Positions 26,264-35,464 of a stretch of DNA of 64,000 bases are shown here, piece after piece. This DNA comes from Longirhabdus pacifica (GTDB taxonomy: Bacteria > Bacillota > Bacilli > Paenibacillales > DSM-105158), in contig NZ_QXJP01000018.1 in the NCBI RefSeq assembly GCF_004115085.1, positions 1-64,000 of the forward strand, in the 5' to 3' direction. Within the stretch, counting starts at the first letter, position 1. The number at the start of each line of letters is the position of its first letter. The position numbers and the translations under genes are program-made. Under the pieces are notes generated by a model. That model saw nothing but the letters and a program-made list of their open reading frames with translations. It ran no database searches and was not told where the DNA came from.

Positions 26264-28087
26264 ATGAAAAAATCAGGTTTAATCATTGGAATTGGTGTCG
26301 TTGTTTTATTTAGTTTTTTTCTTTTTATGGACCGGGACCAGGATGAAAACACGGTAGAGGAAGAACGTTATTTGAAGCAACTGATTGTAGAAAAAGATAA
26401 AGAGATGACCATTCAAATGTCTACGTTACAGTACCAAAAGTCTTTACAAACTTTAATGTATGATTTTGATCAAAATAATGAAGGCAAAACAAACATAAGT
26501 AAAAAAATAACTAACTTTAAAAAAACAAATCCAAATGTGAAGCAAATTATTGCGTTAAAAAACGATTCACTTACAACCAGACCATATATAAATAGCACAG
26601 CACCATCTTCTAGTCCACTTCTAAATAGTAGAGAGCTGCAACCGTACATTAAGCAAGCAAGACAAGCGTTAGCTCGAAAGGAAAGGTATGCTTCTCCGAT
26701 TGTTCCAATTGATCAGAGTGATTGTATGGTCATAGGCATGCCAGGCACCAATTACTCTCTCATTGGGCTCATCAATTTTCAAACAGGCTCTGAAGTAGAA
26801 ACACATCAAAATAAAAATTTAAAACTTAAAGAATTTCCTCAAGATAATCAATACAATATTCAATCAGCTGATGGGGAGACATTAGAAAGAAAAAAAGTAG
26901 ATAGTGCCGAAGAGAATAAAGGCGTAAGTCATTTCCATAAGCAAGAAATTGTAGTGAAATTTGCTTCTACGATATCCCAAAATGAACTGGAAAAGATGAA
27001 GCAAGACATTCAAGCGACAACGGCTAAAAAAATAGGATACACCTACGTATTTCAATCTAAAACGATGGAGATGGAACAACTCAAAAGTTACTTTGAAAAC
27101 AACTGGGACATCTTGTATACAGAGCCTCATTATTTGTATATCACCAATTTTGGATTCAATAAAAAATCAACACCTACTGATGATTATGAGCCTTCTAACA
27201 CAAAAACAAACCCTGAAAACATTCCAAATGATGCTTTGTTTGACAGTTATCAATGGAATTTACCGATTATTAATACGATTGAAGGTTGGAACTATTCCAA
27301 AGGCAGTGAAGAAATTAAAGTTGCTGTCATCGATACGGGTGTAGATTTAAATCACTCTGATTTGCAAGGGAAACTTTTAGAAGGAAAAAATGTATTGAAC
27401 GAAAATCAGCAACCATCAGATGAGGTAGGTCATGGAACTCATGTTGCTGGCATCATTTCTTCTTTAGTCAACAACGAAGAAGGTATAGCTGGTATGAGTT
27501 GGTATAACAAAATTATGCCTGTAAAAGTATTGGATGATTCAGGAATGGGGAGTTCGTATGATGTAGCAGCTGGCATTATATGGGCAGTCGATAACGGGGC
27601 ACGTGTGATTAACATGAGTTTAGGTAATTATGCTCAGAGTGAATTTTTAGCAGATGCCGTTCAGTATGCTTACGAGAAAAATGTTGTCCTTGTTGCTGCT
27701 ACAGGCAACGACAGTACAGAACAACCGGGCTATCCCGCGGCTTACCCACAAGTTTTAGCTGTATCTGCTACGAATGAACAAAAAAATCGAGCTGTTTTCT
27801 CTAACTTTGGCGATTATGTAGATATCACTGCTCCTGGAGAAAACATTCCAAGCACGTATCCTGGCAATCAATATGCTTCTCTATCTGGTACATCGATGGC
27901 TAGTCCACATGTGACTGCACTAGCAGCGATGATTTTATCTAATCGTCCAGATCTTACAAATGAAGAAGTCATGAATATTATTCGCCAATCATGTGATGAC
28001 TTAGGAAGTGAGGGAAAAGACAAAGATTTTGGCTACGGTCAAATTAATGTCAATCGTGCTTTAGAATACGCCTCATCTCATCCATAA
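26264..28087 (+). CDS. Membrane-anchored subtilisin-like serine protease (S8)
   Basis: A 607-residue protein. An N-terminal hydrophobic segment (residues 5-22) acts as signal or anchor. A long extracellular pro-region follows, ending in an inhibitor-like domain (about 225-290, IVVKFASTISQNELEKM). Then comes the S8 catalytic domain with Asp in VAVIDTGVD (about 354), His in GHGTHVAG (about 390), oxyanion region AATGND, and Ser in SGTSMASPH (about 545). All catalytic residues are intact. Substrate is unknown. The start is supported by GCGGAG. Confidence 0.93.
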   Translation: MKKSGLIIGIGVVVLFSFFLFMDRDQDENTVEEERYLKQLIVEKDKEMTIQMSTLQYQKSLQTLMYDFDQNNEGKTNISKKITNFKKTNPNVKQIIALKNDSLTTRPYINSTAPSSSPLLNSRELQPYIKQARQALARKERYASPIVPIDQSDCMVIGMPGTNYSLIGLINFQTGSEVETHQNKNLKLKEFPQDNQYNIQSADGETLERKKVDSAEENKGVSHFHKQEIVVKFASTISQNELEKMKQDIQATTAKKIGYTYVFQSKTMEMEQLKSYFENNWDILYTEPHYLYITNFGFNKKSTPTDDYEPSNTKTNPENIPNDALFDSYQWNLPIINTIEGWNYSKGSEEIKVAVIDTGVDLNHSDLQGKLLEGKNVLNENQQPSDEVGHGTHVAGIISSLVNNEEGIAGMSWYNKIMPVKVLDDSGMGSSYDVAAGIIWAVDNGARVINMSLGNYAQSEFLADAVQYAYEKNVVLVAATGNDSTEQPGYPAAYPQVLAVSATNEQKNRAVFSNFGDYVDITAPGENIPSTYPGNQYASLSGTSMASPHVTALAAMILSNRPDLTNEEVMNIIRQSCDDLGSEGKDKDFGYGQINVNRALEYASSHP

Positions 28088-28108
28088 TAAAAAATTGTAG
28101 TAAAACTT

Positions 28109-28137
28109 AAAGGGCAGCCCGATGAGGACTGCCCTTT
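28109..28137. terminator. Terminator shared by the protease gene and rnpB
   Basis: Stem AAAGGGCAG / CTGCCCTTT with an 11-base loop lies 20 bases after the protease stop. On the opposite strand it lies about 12 bases after the rnpB 3' end and is followed by AAGTTTTAC. It can serve both converging transcripts. Confidence 0.82.
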
Positions 28138-28149
28138 ATCAATATAAGG

Positions 28150-28556
28150 TTATAGAAAGTTTGCCGTAAGCCGGGTTCTGTTCTTCCAGTGGTACAAGCG
28201 GAAACCATCCTCCCACCATCGAAGAGACAATCATCTATCTAGGCCATATATTGCTATATCGCTCAAGCGACCAACCTTACGCACCTCGGGTCAAGGCTGT
28301 ATGTTCATCATACTGCGTTACTCTAGGTCTTGCTCCAGATGGGGTTTACCAGGAAATATGTCACCATATCCCCTCGTGGTCTCTTACACCACGGTTCCAC
28401 CCTTGCCTGTGCGTGTATACACGCCATCGGCGGTCCATTTCTGTGGCACTATCCTTCAGCTCGCGCTGACTGGACGTTATCCAGCATCCTGCCCTATGGA
28501 GCCCGGACTTTCCTCTCGTGAAATTCACCAGCGATTGTCCGTCAAACTTTCTAACA
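28150..28556 (-). ncRNA. rnpB: RNase P RNA, class A-type architecture
   Basis: Catalytic RNA of RNase P, which trims 5' leaders from tRNAs. Helix P1 forms from GAAAGTTTG (28551-28543) and CAAACTTTC (28163-28155). P4 forms from GAGGAAAGTCCGGGCTCC and ACAGAACCCGGCTTA. Further conserved blocks are CATAGGGCAGGATGCTGGATAACG, CCGCCGATGGC, GGTAAACCCC..GGAGCAAGACC and GCTTGAGCGAT..GGCCTAGATAGATGATTG. These are hallmarks of class A (E. coli-like) RNAs. Class B RNA of B. subtilis has CATGCTC and ACATGG at P4 and other peripheral helices. The length, about 407 nt, fits. Confidence 0.93.
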
Positions 28557-28563
28557 GTTACAA

Positions 28564-28592
28564 AGTATACACATATTAGTCGCAATATGCAA
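28564..28592 (-). promoter_or_regulatory. SigA-type promoter of rnpB
   Basis: TTGCAT and TATACT are separated by 17 bases, placing the transcription start about 7 bases downstream at the predicted 5' end of the P1 helix. Confidence 0.83.
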
Positions 28593-28649
28593 CCTTAAAA
28601 TATTGCTAAATCTCCCATCTTATTTGCCGCTTTTCCGCAACTCGGAACG

Positions 28650-29765
28650 TTATACAAACTGAAATGGTTCTGTATTTTGTGCTGTACCCACTACTTTTGT
28701 ATTACTTTTATGTTCTAACAACCGCTCTTCCAGATATGCTGCCATCTGTTGTATCATAATTTTTTCAATATGATGACCAGGGTCAATCAAAATCAATCCT
28801 GCTGCAAGCGCATCTTGAGCCGTATGGAAGTCAATATCTCCTGTAATATAAGCATCGCATCCTTTGAAAATAGCATCGGACATATACTTCGCACCTGATC
28901 CACCTAATACACCTATTTTTTGTACTTGTTGCTCCATATTTCCTACAACACGCAGCATAGGTACATCGAATTGTTGTTTTACCATTTGAACAAAATCAGC
29001 CAGCTTTAAAGGTTGCTCTAATTTCCCTACACGCCCTAAACCATACGCTTTACCCTCAACATTTAACACATATAAATCGTAAGCGACTTCTTCGTACGGA
29101 TGTGCTTTTTTCATGGCATGCAGCACTTTTTTTAATTTACTCTCAGGTACAACGGTTTCTAGCTTTACTTCGCTTACCGTTTCCAACTTACCTTGCTTCC
29201 CTATGTATGGTTGACTTCCAGCTAGCGGAGAAAAAGTTCCGAGCCCAGCACTCTGAAATGTACAGTGACTATAATCTCCAATAGATCCAGCACCAGCATG
29301 ACATACGGCGTTAAACACTTCTTCTTTGTTCTCTTCTGGCACGAATACAGCTAATTTATAAATGGATTCTGTGAAGGTAGTATGTAAAATTCCGACATGT
29401 TGTAAAGATAGTGCATCAGCCAGCATATCATTGATACCGCCATTCGCAATATCTAAATTAGTATGGGCAATATAAATAGCAATATCATGTTTCATACATT
29501 TCTCGACTAAACTGCCTGAAGGCGTATCGGTTTGAATATGCTTCATCGGTCTAAACATCACAGCGTGGTGAGCAAAAATAAAATTAACTCCCATAGCAAT
29601 TGCTTCATCTACTACTTTTTCTGTTACGTCCAGCGTCACCAGTACTTTTTTGACTTCCTTCTGGAATGAGCCGATTTGTAGCCCAATAGGATCGTTTGGC
29701 ACTGCCAATGATTTTGGTGCAAATTGTTCAATCCACTGTGCTATGGTTGCGCCTTTTGCAAACAT
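28650..29765 (-). CDS. Nif3-like dinuclear metal centre protein (YqfO)
   Basis: The protein is 371 residues. The N-terminal and C-terminal Nif3 halves carry metal-binding motifs FIFAHHAVMFRP (about residue 65), AHTNLDIANGG (about 105) and the C-terminal DIDFHTA and DPGHHIEK. Between them is the PII-like insert (about 130-230) seen in Bacillus YqfO. Assigned as a GTP cyclohydrolase I type 2 homologue. The biochemical role is uncertain. GGAGGAGG lies 7 bases before the ATG at 29765. The start overlaps the end of trmK. Confidence 0.9.
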   Translation of the reverse strand: MFAKGATIAQWIEQFAPKSLAVPNDPIGLQIGSFQKEVKKVLVTLDVTEKVVDEAIAMGVNFIFAHHAVMFRPMKHIQTDTPSGSLVEKCMKHDIAIYIAHTNLDIANGGINDMLADALSLQHVGILHTTFTESIYKLAVFVPEENKEEVFNAVCHAGAGSIGDYSHCTFQSAGLGTFSPLAGSQPYIGKQGKLETVSEVKLETVVPESKLKKVLHAMKKAHPYEEVAYDLYVLNVEGKAYGLGRVGKLEQPLKLADFVQMVKQQFDVPMLRVVGNMEQQVQKIGVLGGSGAKYMSDAIFKGCDAYITGDIDFHTAQDALAAGLILIDPGHHIEKIMIQQMAAYLEERLLEHKSNTKVVGTAQNTEPFQFV

Positions 29766-30511
29766 AAACAAACCTCCTCCAAATCCTTTATTTTCTGCAC
29801 AATACTTTCTTTCTTTTTGCCTGCATCTTCTCTTTCTGATTGACTTAATTGTGAAACAACTCTATGCAACTTAGCCATTTCCCATTCCCATTTTCTAAAA
29901 AAATCAGAAGTTGGATATTGGAGACAATAAGGGCCCATTAACATAATGTACTGTCGTTGAACAAGTACCCCGCATGGTAAATGCAATGTTGCAGGATAAA
30001 GCTCTTTCTGCATATGTTCTTCCACTAGTGGATTCGGTATCGCAACGAGAATAACGTAAAATTTTCCATCTTCTTCTATCACTTCTTCTCCAGATAAAAA
30101 CCATCCATGATCATCTAGCCATTCTCTTACTCTTTCTTCTGCGACATTCGGTTGAAGAACAAGCTTTTTGACACCATGAAGTTTGTCCATACCAGCAGAA
30201 AGAATGGAAACAATTAAGCTTCCTCCCATCCCTGCAATACAAATGACATCAACCTCGTCTTTTTGTATTACATCTAAACCATCCCCATGACGGACATCAA
30301 TGCGAGTCTCTAATTTACTTTGCTTCACTTGCCTAGCTGCTGCTTCGAAAGGACCTTTGTTTACTTCTCCTGCAACCGCATTAGAAGCAATGCCTTTTTG
30401 AATCAAATAGGTAGGTAACAAGGCATGATCTGAACCAATATCAGCAACGGAACATTCATATGGTATTTGCGCTGCAATTCTTTGCAGCCTTTTCGAAATA
30501 AGAACTGTCAT
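29741..30511 (-). CDS. trmK: tRNA (adenine22-N1)-methyltransferase TrmK
   Basis: A SAM-dependent enzyme of 256 residues that methylates A22 in tRNA. Motif I VADIGSDHALLP is near residue 23, CIAGMGGSLIVSIL near 90, LVLQPNVAEERVREWL near 115, and a C-terminal coiled coil extends from about 195. The ATG at 30511 is preferred, with AGGTGAGG upstream. The trmK-nif3 overlap is conserved in Bacilli. Confidence 0.9.
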   Translation of the reverse strand: MTVLISKRLQRIAAQIPYECSVADIGSDHALLPTYLIQKGIASNAVAGEVNKGPFEAAARQVKQSKLETRIDVRHGDGLDVIQKDEVDVICIAGMGGSLIVSILSAGMDKLHGVKKLVLQPNVAEERVREWLDDHGWFLSGEEVIEEDGKFYVILVAIPNPLVEEHMQKELYPATLHLPCGVLVQRQYIMLMGPYCLQYPTSDFFRKWEWEMAKLHRVVSQLSQSEREDAGKKKESIVQKIKDLEEVCLCLQKAQP

Positions 30512-30819
30512 CACATTCAACCTCACCTAATCATTACATCAATTAACGTAAAAATTAACTTATGTTATATTTGCTTTCAAAATTAAAAAGAGATAAAATA
30601 ACAGTATAAAGATTCCATTACATATCTTTACAAATACAATACTATGCATAATATAGTGAATCATTTCATGTTGAAAACTGCAAAAAAAGCTTCTTAACGA
30701 AGCTTTTATGCGGATATAAATAAGTACAAATGATATAATGATGAAATAACTGATGTAACATTATGCATAGCAATGTATAATTTTATCACATGTAAAGTGC
30801 TAAGCTGAAATTAAAAGAC
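30512..30819. other. Intergenic region between sigA and trmK with sigA terminator
   Basis: It holds a clear minus-strand terminator at 30682-30707 (AAAAGCTTC / GAAGCTTTT, loop TTAAC, then a T-run), ending the dnaG-sigA unit about 110 bases past the stop. The trmK promoter must lie at 30530-30660. A weak TTGTAA...TATACT pair has 19-base spacing. In B. subtilis cccA sits here; no coding sequence is seen. Confidence 0.7.
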
Positions 30820-31938
30820 CTATTCCAAGAAATCCTTTAATTTTTTGCTTCGACTTGGATGTCTCAATTTACGAAGTGCTTTCGCCTCAATTTGTCTAAT
30901 TCTTTCTCTTGTAACACCGAAAACTTTTCCGACTTCTTCTAACGTTCTTGTTCTTCCATCGTTTAACCCAAAACGCAGACGAAGTACATTCTCTTCTCTC
31001 TCTGTTAGCGTGTCTAATACACCTTCTAATTGCTCTCGTAGCAATTCGTAAGCTGCAGCATCTGAAGGAGCTAAAGCATCTTGATCCTCAATAAAATCTC
31101 CAAGATGTGAATCATCTTCTTCCCCTATTGGAGTTTCTAATGAAACTGGCTCCTGTGCTATTTTCAATATTTCTCTTACCTTTTCTACACCAAGCTCCAT
31201 TTCACTCGCTATTTCCTCTGGTGTTGGTTCACGCCCAAGATCTTGTAATAATTGGCGAGATACTCTGTGCAATTTGTTGATTGTTTCGACCATATGAACT
31301 GGAATACGGATCGTTCTAGCTTGATCGGCGATTGCTCTCGTAATCGCTTGACGAATCCACCAAGTCGCATATGTACTAAACTTATACCCTTTTGTGTGGT
31401 CAAACTTTTCCACCGCTTTAATTAGACCCATATTTCCTTCTTGGATAAGGTCCAAAAACAACATACCTCTACCTACATAACGTTTAGCTATACTAACGAC
31501 TAGACGTAAATTGGCTTCGGTTAATCGTTTTTTCGCCTCTTCATCTCCGGCTTCAATTCGAATTGCCAAACTCACTTCATCTTTAGCTGATAAAAGAGGA
31601 ACCCTACCAATTTCTTTTAAATACATTCTAACAGGGTCACTGATTTTGATTCCTGGTGGTAATAAAATATCACTACCAATATTGAAGTCTTGATTATCAT
31701 CGTTATCATTGTTTGATGAGATGATATTATCGTCCGTATTAACCACTTCTATCCCTTGTTCAGAAAGGGTTTCAAAAAAATCATCGATTTGATCAGGGTC
31801 TTGATCAAAGTGACTCAGTTTTTCCATAATATCTTTATACGTCAGTGTCGTTTGCTTTTTACCCTGCTCAATCAGTTGTTCTTTTACTTGTTCCAAACTC
31901 AATTCTGATTCTATGTCAGTATGCTGTTCTTTAGTCAT
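30820..31938 (-). CDS. sigA: RNA polymerase primary sigma factor SigA
   Basis: The housekeeping sigma factor, 372 residues. Region 1.1 is at the N-terminus, region 1.2 is [16 protein letters not shown], and regions 2.1-2.4 include [20 protein letters not shown] and [19 protein letters not shown]. Region 3 follows. The 4.2 helix-turn-helix [20 protein letters not shown] is near the C-terminus. It lies downstream of dnaG as in other Bacilli. GGAGGAGGGAG precedes the ATG. Confidence 0.97.
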   Translation of the reverse strand: MTKEQHTDIESELSLEQVKEQLIEQGKKQTTLTYKDIMEKLSHFDQDPDQIDDFFETLSEQGIEVVNTDDNIISSNNDNDDNQDFNIGSDILLPPGIKISDPVRMYLKEIGRVPLLSAKDEVSLAIRIEAGDEEAKKRLTEANLRLVVSIAKRYVGRGMLFLDLIQEGNMGLIKAVEKFDHTKGYKFSTYATWWIRQAITRAIADQARTIRIPVHMVETINKLHRVSRQLLQDLGREPTPEEIASEMELGVEKVREILKIAQEPVSLETPIGEEDDSHLGDFIEDQDALAPSDAAAYELLREQLEGVLDTLTEREENVLRLRFGLNDGRTRTLEEVGKVFGVTRERIRQIEAKALRKLRHPSRSKKLKDFLE

Positions 31939-32035
31939 ACGTCCAACTCCCTCCTCCCTAAATGAAGATTGTCTAGCTGTTACATTTCATTATGAACAGG
32001 ATGTAAGTCTCTTCACTAGGGAAATATTTCACTTT

Positions 32036-32063
32036 ACTGTATCCAAAACTTGTTACATTGCAA
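32036..32063 (-). promoter_or_regulatory. Possible promoter in front of sigA
   Basis: TTGCAA and TACAGT are 16 bases apart in the 159-base dnaG-sigA gap. Internal promoters for sigA are common in this operon. The match is moderate. Confidence 0.4.
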
Positions 32064-32097
32064 CATAACACTTTTAAAACGTGCAGAACAGCAAACA

Positions 32098-33930
32098 CTA
32101 TTCTGTCACGTTTTGTTTGAGTTGTTTACTAAGTGTTATTATTTCGATTCCAATCTGTGCCGCTTTTTCTAGATCTCCAGCTTTATCTGCTTTCATCAAT
32201 TCTTGTTTTTTTTGCTCTAACTGTTGCTGTTGTGGATATTTTTTTATAACATTAATATAATCATGAATAACAGCGGTAGAACTAGTGACCCCTTCACTTT
32301 CCATTAATAACGAACTTGCAGCATTTTCTAATTGACGCTCTTGTAATGAAGATAAAAATTTGTTTGCCTCCATAGTCTCATTGTCGGCAAAATAAGCATA
32401 TAAATGTGCAGCTATTGCTGCATGAACTTCGACGTAAAAAAGGGAACCTAAATGCTCTTGTACATAAGAAGTAATCTCTTTACTCTGCATCATTAATTGA
32501 AGAAGTTTTTTTTCTGCAACTTGATAGGAAGTTAACATAGTTGAAGGTTTTCCTATATTTCTTTCATTCGTAACATTATTCCACGGTTTCTGTATATTAT
32601 CCCCGACAGGTTTGTTTTTTTCTAATTGTTTCCTTATTTCATACATTTCATGTTTCAGTGTTTCAAACTGTATGTCTTGTTCTTGAGACAATTGTTTTAA
32701 ATAAACCTCTCGTTGTGTCGGTGTAGTTAGATTAGCAATGATTTGAAGTGATGAACGAATGTATTTCAGCTTTCCGTCTCGATGCGTTAAATTACTCTGT
32801 TTCTTTAGCATATGCAACTTGAAGTCAGTTGATGGCAATGCATTACTTAAGATTTCATTCGTAAATGTGGAATGACCATGAGAAACAATAAAATCATCAG
32901 GATCTTGAGCTTCAGGCAATATTGCCACTTTCACCGCTAATTGCTGTTTCTCTAACATTGTCATACTTTTCATTGCAGCGTTAACTCCGGCTTGATCCCC
33001 GTCATAGCATAATATGACTTCTTTAGCATATCTTTTCATCAATGAGATATGATACTCCGTTAACGATGTGCCCATAGCTGCAACACCATTGAGCACTCCA
33101 GCCTCCCAAGCACGAATAACATCAAAGTAACCTTCGAAAAGCACAAATTGTTGTTTTTTTCGGGCTTCAGACCGTGCTAAGTGCAAGTTATATAATGTTT
33201 TACTCTTGTTAAAAAGATTTGTTTCGATGGTGTTAATATATTTAGGTCCATTACCATGATTTAACAACCTTCCAGCAAATGCGACAACCTTGCCTGATGC
33301 ATTACAAATAGGGAACATAAGCCGATCACGAAACGCATCAAGAGGCTGATTGTTCACCATTTTTATCAATCCTAAAGTTGTTAATTCATTTAGGTTAAAC
33401 TCTCTTTTCTGTAAATACTCACTCAAAGAAGAGCGCATAGTTGGTGCATAACCTAAGCGAAACTCTCTTATGGCCTTTGCTGTGAAACCTCTTTCTACAC
33501 TTACATATTGCAAAGCGGATTTACCTTGATCTGTTTGGTGCAATACCGCTTCAAAAAATTTCGCAGCTTGTTCGTTTGCATCCAAGCTTTTTATCTTTTG
33601 TTTTTGCTCTGGTGATTGTGACTCATTTTGCAGATGTACAGCAATGCCTGCTTCTTCCGCTAACAACGTCATCGTCTCACGAAAGCTGTAACCTTCAATT
33701 TCCATTAAAAATTTAATGGCGTCCCCACCGATTTGACAACCAAAACACTTGAAGATCTGCAAATCATGTGAAACATGAAACGATGGTGACTTTTCAGAAT
33801 GAAATGGACACAGACCTATATAGTTTTTACCTTGCTTTGAAAGTGATACATATTTCCCAACAATATCTACGATATTATGATGCTTTAGTACGGATTGTAC
33901 AAAATTATCATGACTAGCATCATTGTTCAT
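32098..33930 (-). CDS. dnaG: DNA primase DnaG
   Basis: Makes RNA primers at the replication fork. The 610-residue protein has an N-terminal CHC2 zinc finger (CPFHSEKSPSF...FKCFGC, residues about 40-65), a catalytic RNA polymerase core, a TOPRIM motif LFEGYFDVIRAWEAG near residue 262 with LCYDGDQAG after it, and a C-terminal helicase-binding domain. RBS AAGGTGG. It is the first gene of the primase-sigma operon. Confidence 0.96.
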   Translation of the reverse strand: MNNDASHDNFVQSVLKHHNIVDIVGKYVSLSKQGKNYIGLCPFHSEKSPSFHVSHDLQIFKCFGCQIGGDAIKFLMEIEGYSFRETMTLLAEEAGIAVHLQNESQSPEQKQKIKSLDANEQAAKFFEAVLHQTDQGKSALQYVSVERGFTAKAIREFRLGYAPTMRSSLSEYLQKREFNLNELTTLGLIKMVNNQPLDAFRDRLMFPICNASGKVVAFAGRLLNHGNGPKYINTIETNLFNKSKTLYNLHLARSEARKKQQFVLFEGYFDVIRAWEAGVLNGVAAMGTSLTEYHISLMKRYAKEVILCYDGDQAGVNAAMKSMTMLEKQQLAVKVAILPEAQDPDDFIVSHGHSTFTNEILSNALPSTDFKLHMLKKQSNLTHRDGKLKYIRSSLQIIANLTTPTQREVYLKQLSQEQDIQFETLKHEMYEIRKQLEKNKPVGDNIQKPWNNVTNERNIGKPSTMLTSYQVAEKKLLQLMMQSKEITSYVQEHLGSLFYVEVHAAIAAHLYAYFADNETMEANKFLSSLQERQLENAASSLLMESEGVTSSTAVIHDYINVIKKYPQQQQLEQKKQELMKADKAGDLEKAAQIGIEIITLSKQLKQNVTE

Positions 33931-33972
33931 GACAAACCACCTTTAATATCTGTATGTTATTATTCGCTTCTT

Positions 33973-34452
33973 TTACTCTTTTTCCTGCATTTTTTTTAAA
34001 ACTTTTGTCAAAGATTGTTGGAAATTTATTCTGTCCTTTAGATCAAAGGGCTTGGGACCTTTTGTATATATTTTCCTCCTTCTTAACTTCGCTTTTTCAT
34101 GTCTTGATACTAAATGCCTATCAATATTATCCACATGATAAAGTGAACCTCGAAAAGAAATAACCTGTGATTTTTTGCTTATAGCCAAAGCTGCCAAGCC
34201 TAAATCCTGTGTAATCACAATACACTGCTTGTTTGCCGCATTTGCAATATACAAGTCAGCGGATTGATCACTTGCATCAACTTGAATCAACTCTACATGA
34301 GGAGAAGCCTCCAACAAATGATTATAGGAGGCTACCATCTTAACCGTAGCACTGAAAAGCTGAGCTGTCTCTATGATTTCTTGTTTAACAGGACAAGCGT
34401 CTGCGTCGACATAAATGATAATACTACTGTTTTGTTCTATTTTTATCACCAT
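33973..34452 (-). CDS. yqxD: YaiI/YqxD family protein (DUF188)
   Basis: A 159-residue protein with the family hallmark IYVDADACPVKQEIIETA and later VITQDLGLAALAI, a PIN-like fold. Its biological role is unknown. No good RBS precedes any start. The ATG at 34452 is the nearest to the conserved region but still gives a longer N-terminus than usual, so translation may begin at a non-standard codon closer to IIIYVDAD. Confidence 0.83.
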   Translation of the reverse strand: MVIKIEQNSSIIIYVDADACPVKQEIIETAQLFSATVKMVASYNHLLEASPHVELIQVDASDQSADLYIANAANKQCIVITQDLGLAALAISKKSQVISFRGSLYHVDNIDRHLVSRHEKAKLRRRKIYTKGPKPFDLKDRINFQQSLTKVLKKMQEKE

Positions 34453-34641
34453 AATATAAGTATTTACGTTATTATATACGATAATAAAATAAAAAATCCT
34501 GCTCACGAAATGAAAAATATTAATAAATCTATATAACATACCGATTTACTTGGAGATTTTTTTTGGAAACTTAGTTTTTATACGTGTTTAGCTACTGTAA
34601 GTTTCTACTTTTTTTGGCTTACCTTCGTGTCATATCTTATA

Positions 34642-35448
34642 TTAATTCATTAAGTTTAAAATGATGCTTGCTGTTTCTTCTATTGCCTTATTGGAAACAT
34701 CAATAACAGGACATTTTATTTTATCCATCACTTTTTCAGCAAATATTAATTCTTGTTCAATACGATCCATCTGAGCATATTTGGCATCTTCTTTTAGTCC
34801 AAGTGCTCTCAACCGTTCTTTCCTGATTACATTTAGTGCCTCATTTTGAATAACGAGGCCAATCACTTTGTCAGGAGAAATCTCAAACAACTCGCTCGGT
34901 GGTTCTATCTCTGGTATTAATGGAACGTTAGCTACCTTGTACTTTTTATTAGCTAAATACATGGATAGCGGTGTCTTGGAAGTACGAGAAACACCAACTA
35001 ATACGATGTCTGCTTTAAGTATCCCTTTTGTGTCTTTCATATCATCATATTTGACGGCAAATTCAACTGCAGCCACGCGTTTAAAATATCCTGCATCCAG
35101 TCGATGGATGACACCTGGTTTTCGCCTTGAAGGCTCTCCCAGCCTTTGTTCTAAACTTCCAACAATAGGACCTAAAATGTCAATGCATTCTATATTTAGC
35201 TCTCTCGACTGCTTCAATACATGATCTCGAAGACTGGGAATAACGAGCGTAAATACGATCATACCATCTGTATCTTTTATTGTTCTCATCACTTGATCAA
35301 TGTCGTCTTTCGTTTTTATAAAAGGGATTCTCTGAATTTCAAAATTTCTACAAGTGAATTGAGCAATTGCCGCTTTCACCACGGATTCACCTGTTTCACC
35401 AGCTGAATCCGATATCACATACACAATGAGTGAATCACTTGTTGACAT
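34642..35448 (-). CDS. ppsR: Pyruvate,phosphate dikinase regulatory protein-type kinase/phosphotransferase (YqfL)
   Basis: A DUF299 bifunctional kinase-pyrophosphorylase of 268 residues. It has the N-terminal VYVISDSAGETGE, central HRLDAGYFKRVAAVEFAVKYDD and P-loop-like VLVGVSRTSKTPLS near residue 150. The family toggles PPDK or PEP synthase activity by threonine phosphorylation. In B. subtilis this gene is adjacent to ccpN; here it follows glyS by 16 bases with no ccpN. Likely co-transcribed with glyQS. Confidence 0.88.
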   Translation of the reverse strand: MSTSDSLIVYVISDSAGETGESVVKAAIAQFTCRNFEIQRIPFIKTKDDIDQVMRTIKDTDGMIVFTLVIPSLRDHVLKQSRELNIECIDILGPIVGSLEQRLGEPSRRKPGVIHRLDAGYFKRVAAVEFAVKYDDMKDTKGILKADIVLVGVSRTSKTPLSMYLANKKYKVANVPLIPEIEPPSELFEISPDKVIGLVIQNEALNVIRKERLRALGLKEDAKYAQMDRIEQELIFAEKVMDKIKCPVIDVSNKAIEETASIILNLMN

Positions 35449-35464
35449 GAAGATACGTCCTTCC

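Noticed and set aside
28251-28585. Several open frames in both strands over 28.25-28.58 kb
   Set aside because: They lie entirely within rnpB and reflect its higher GC content, not protein coding.
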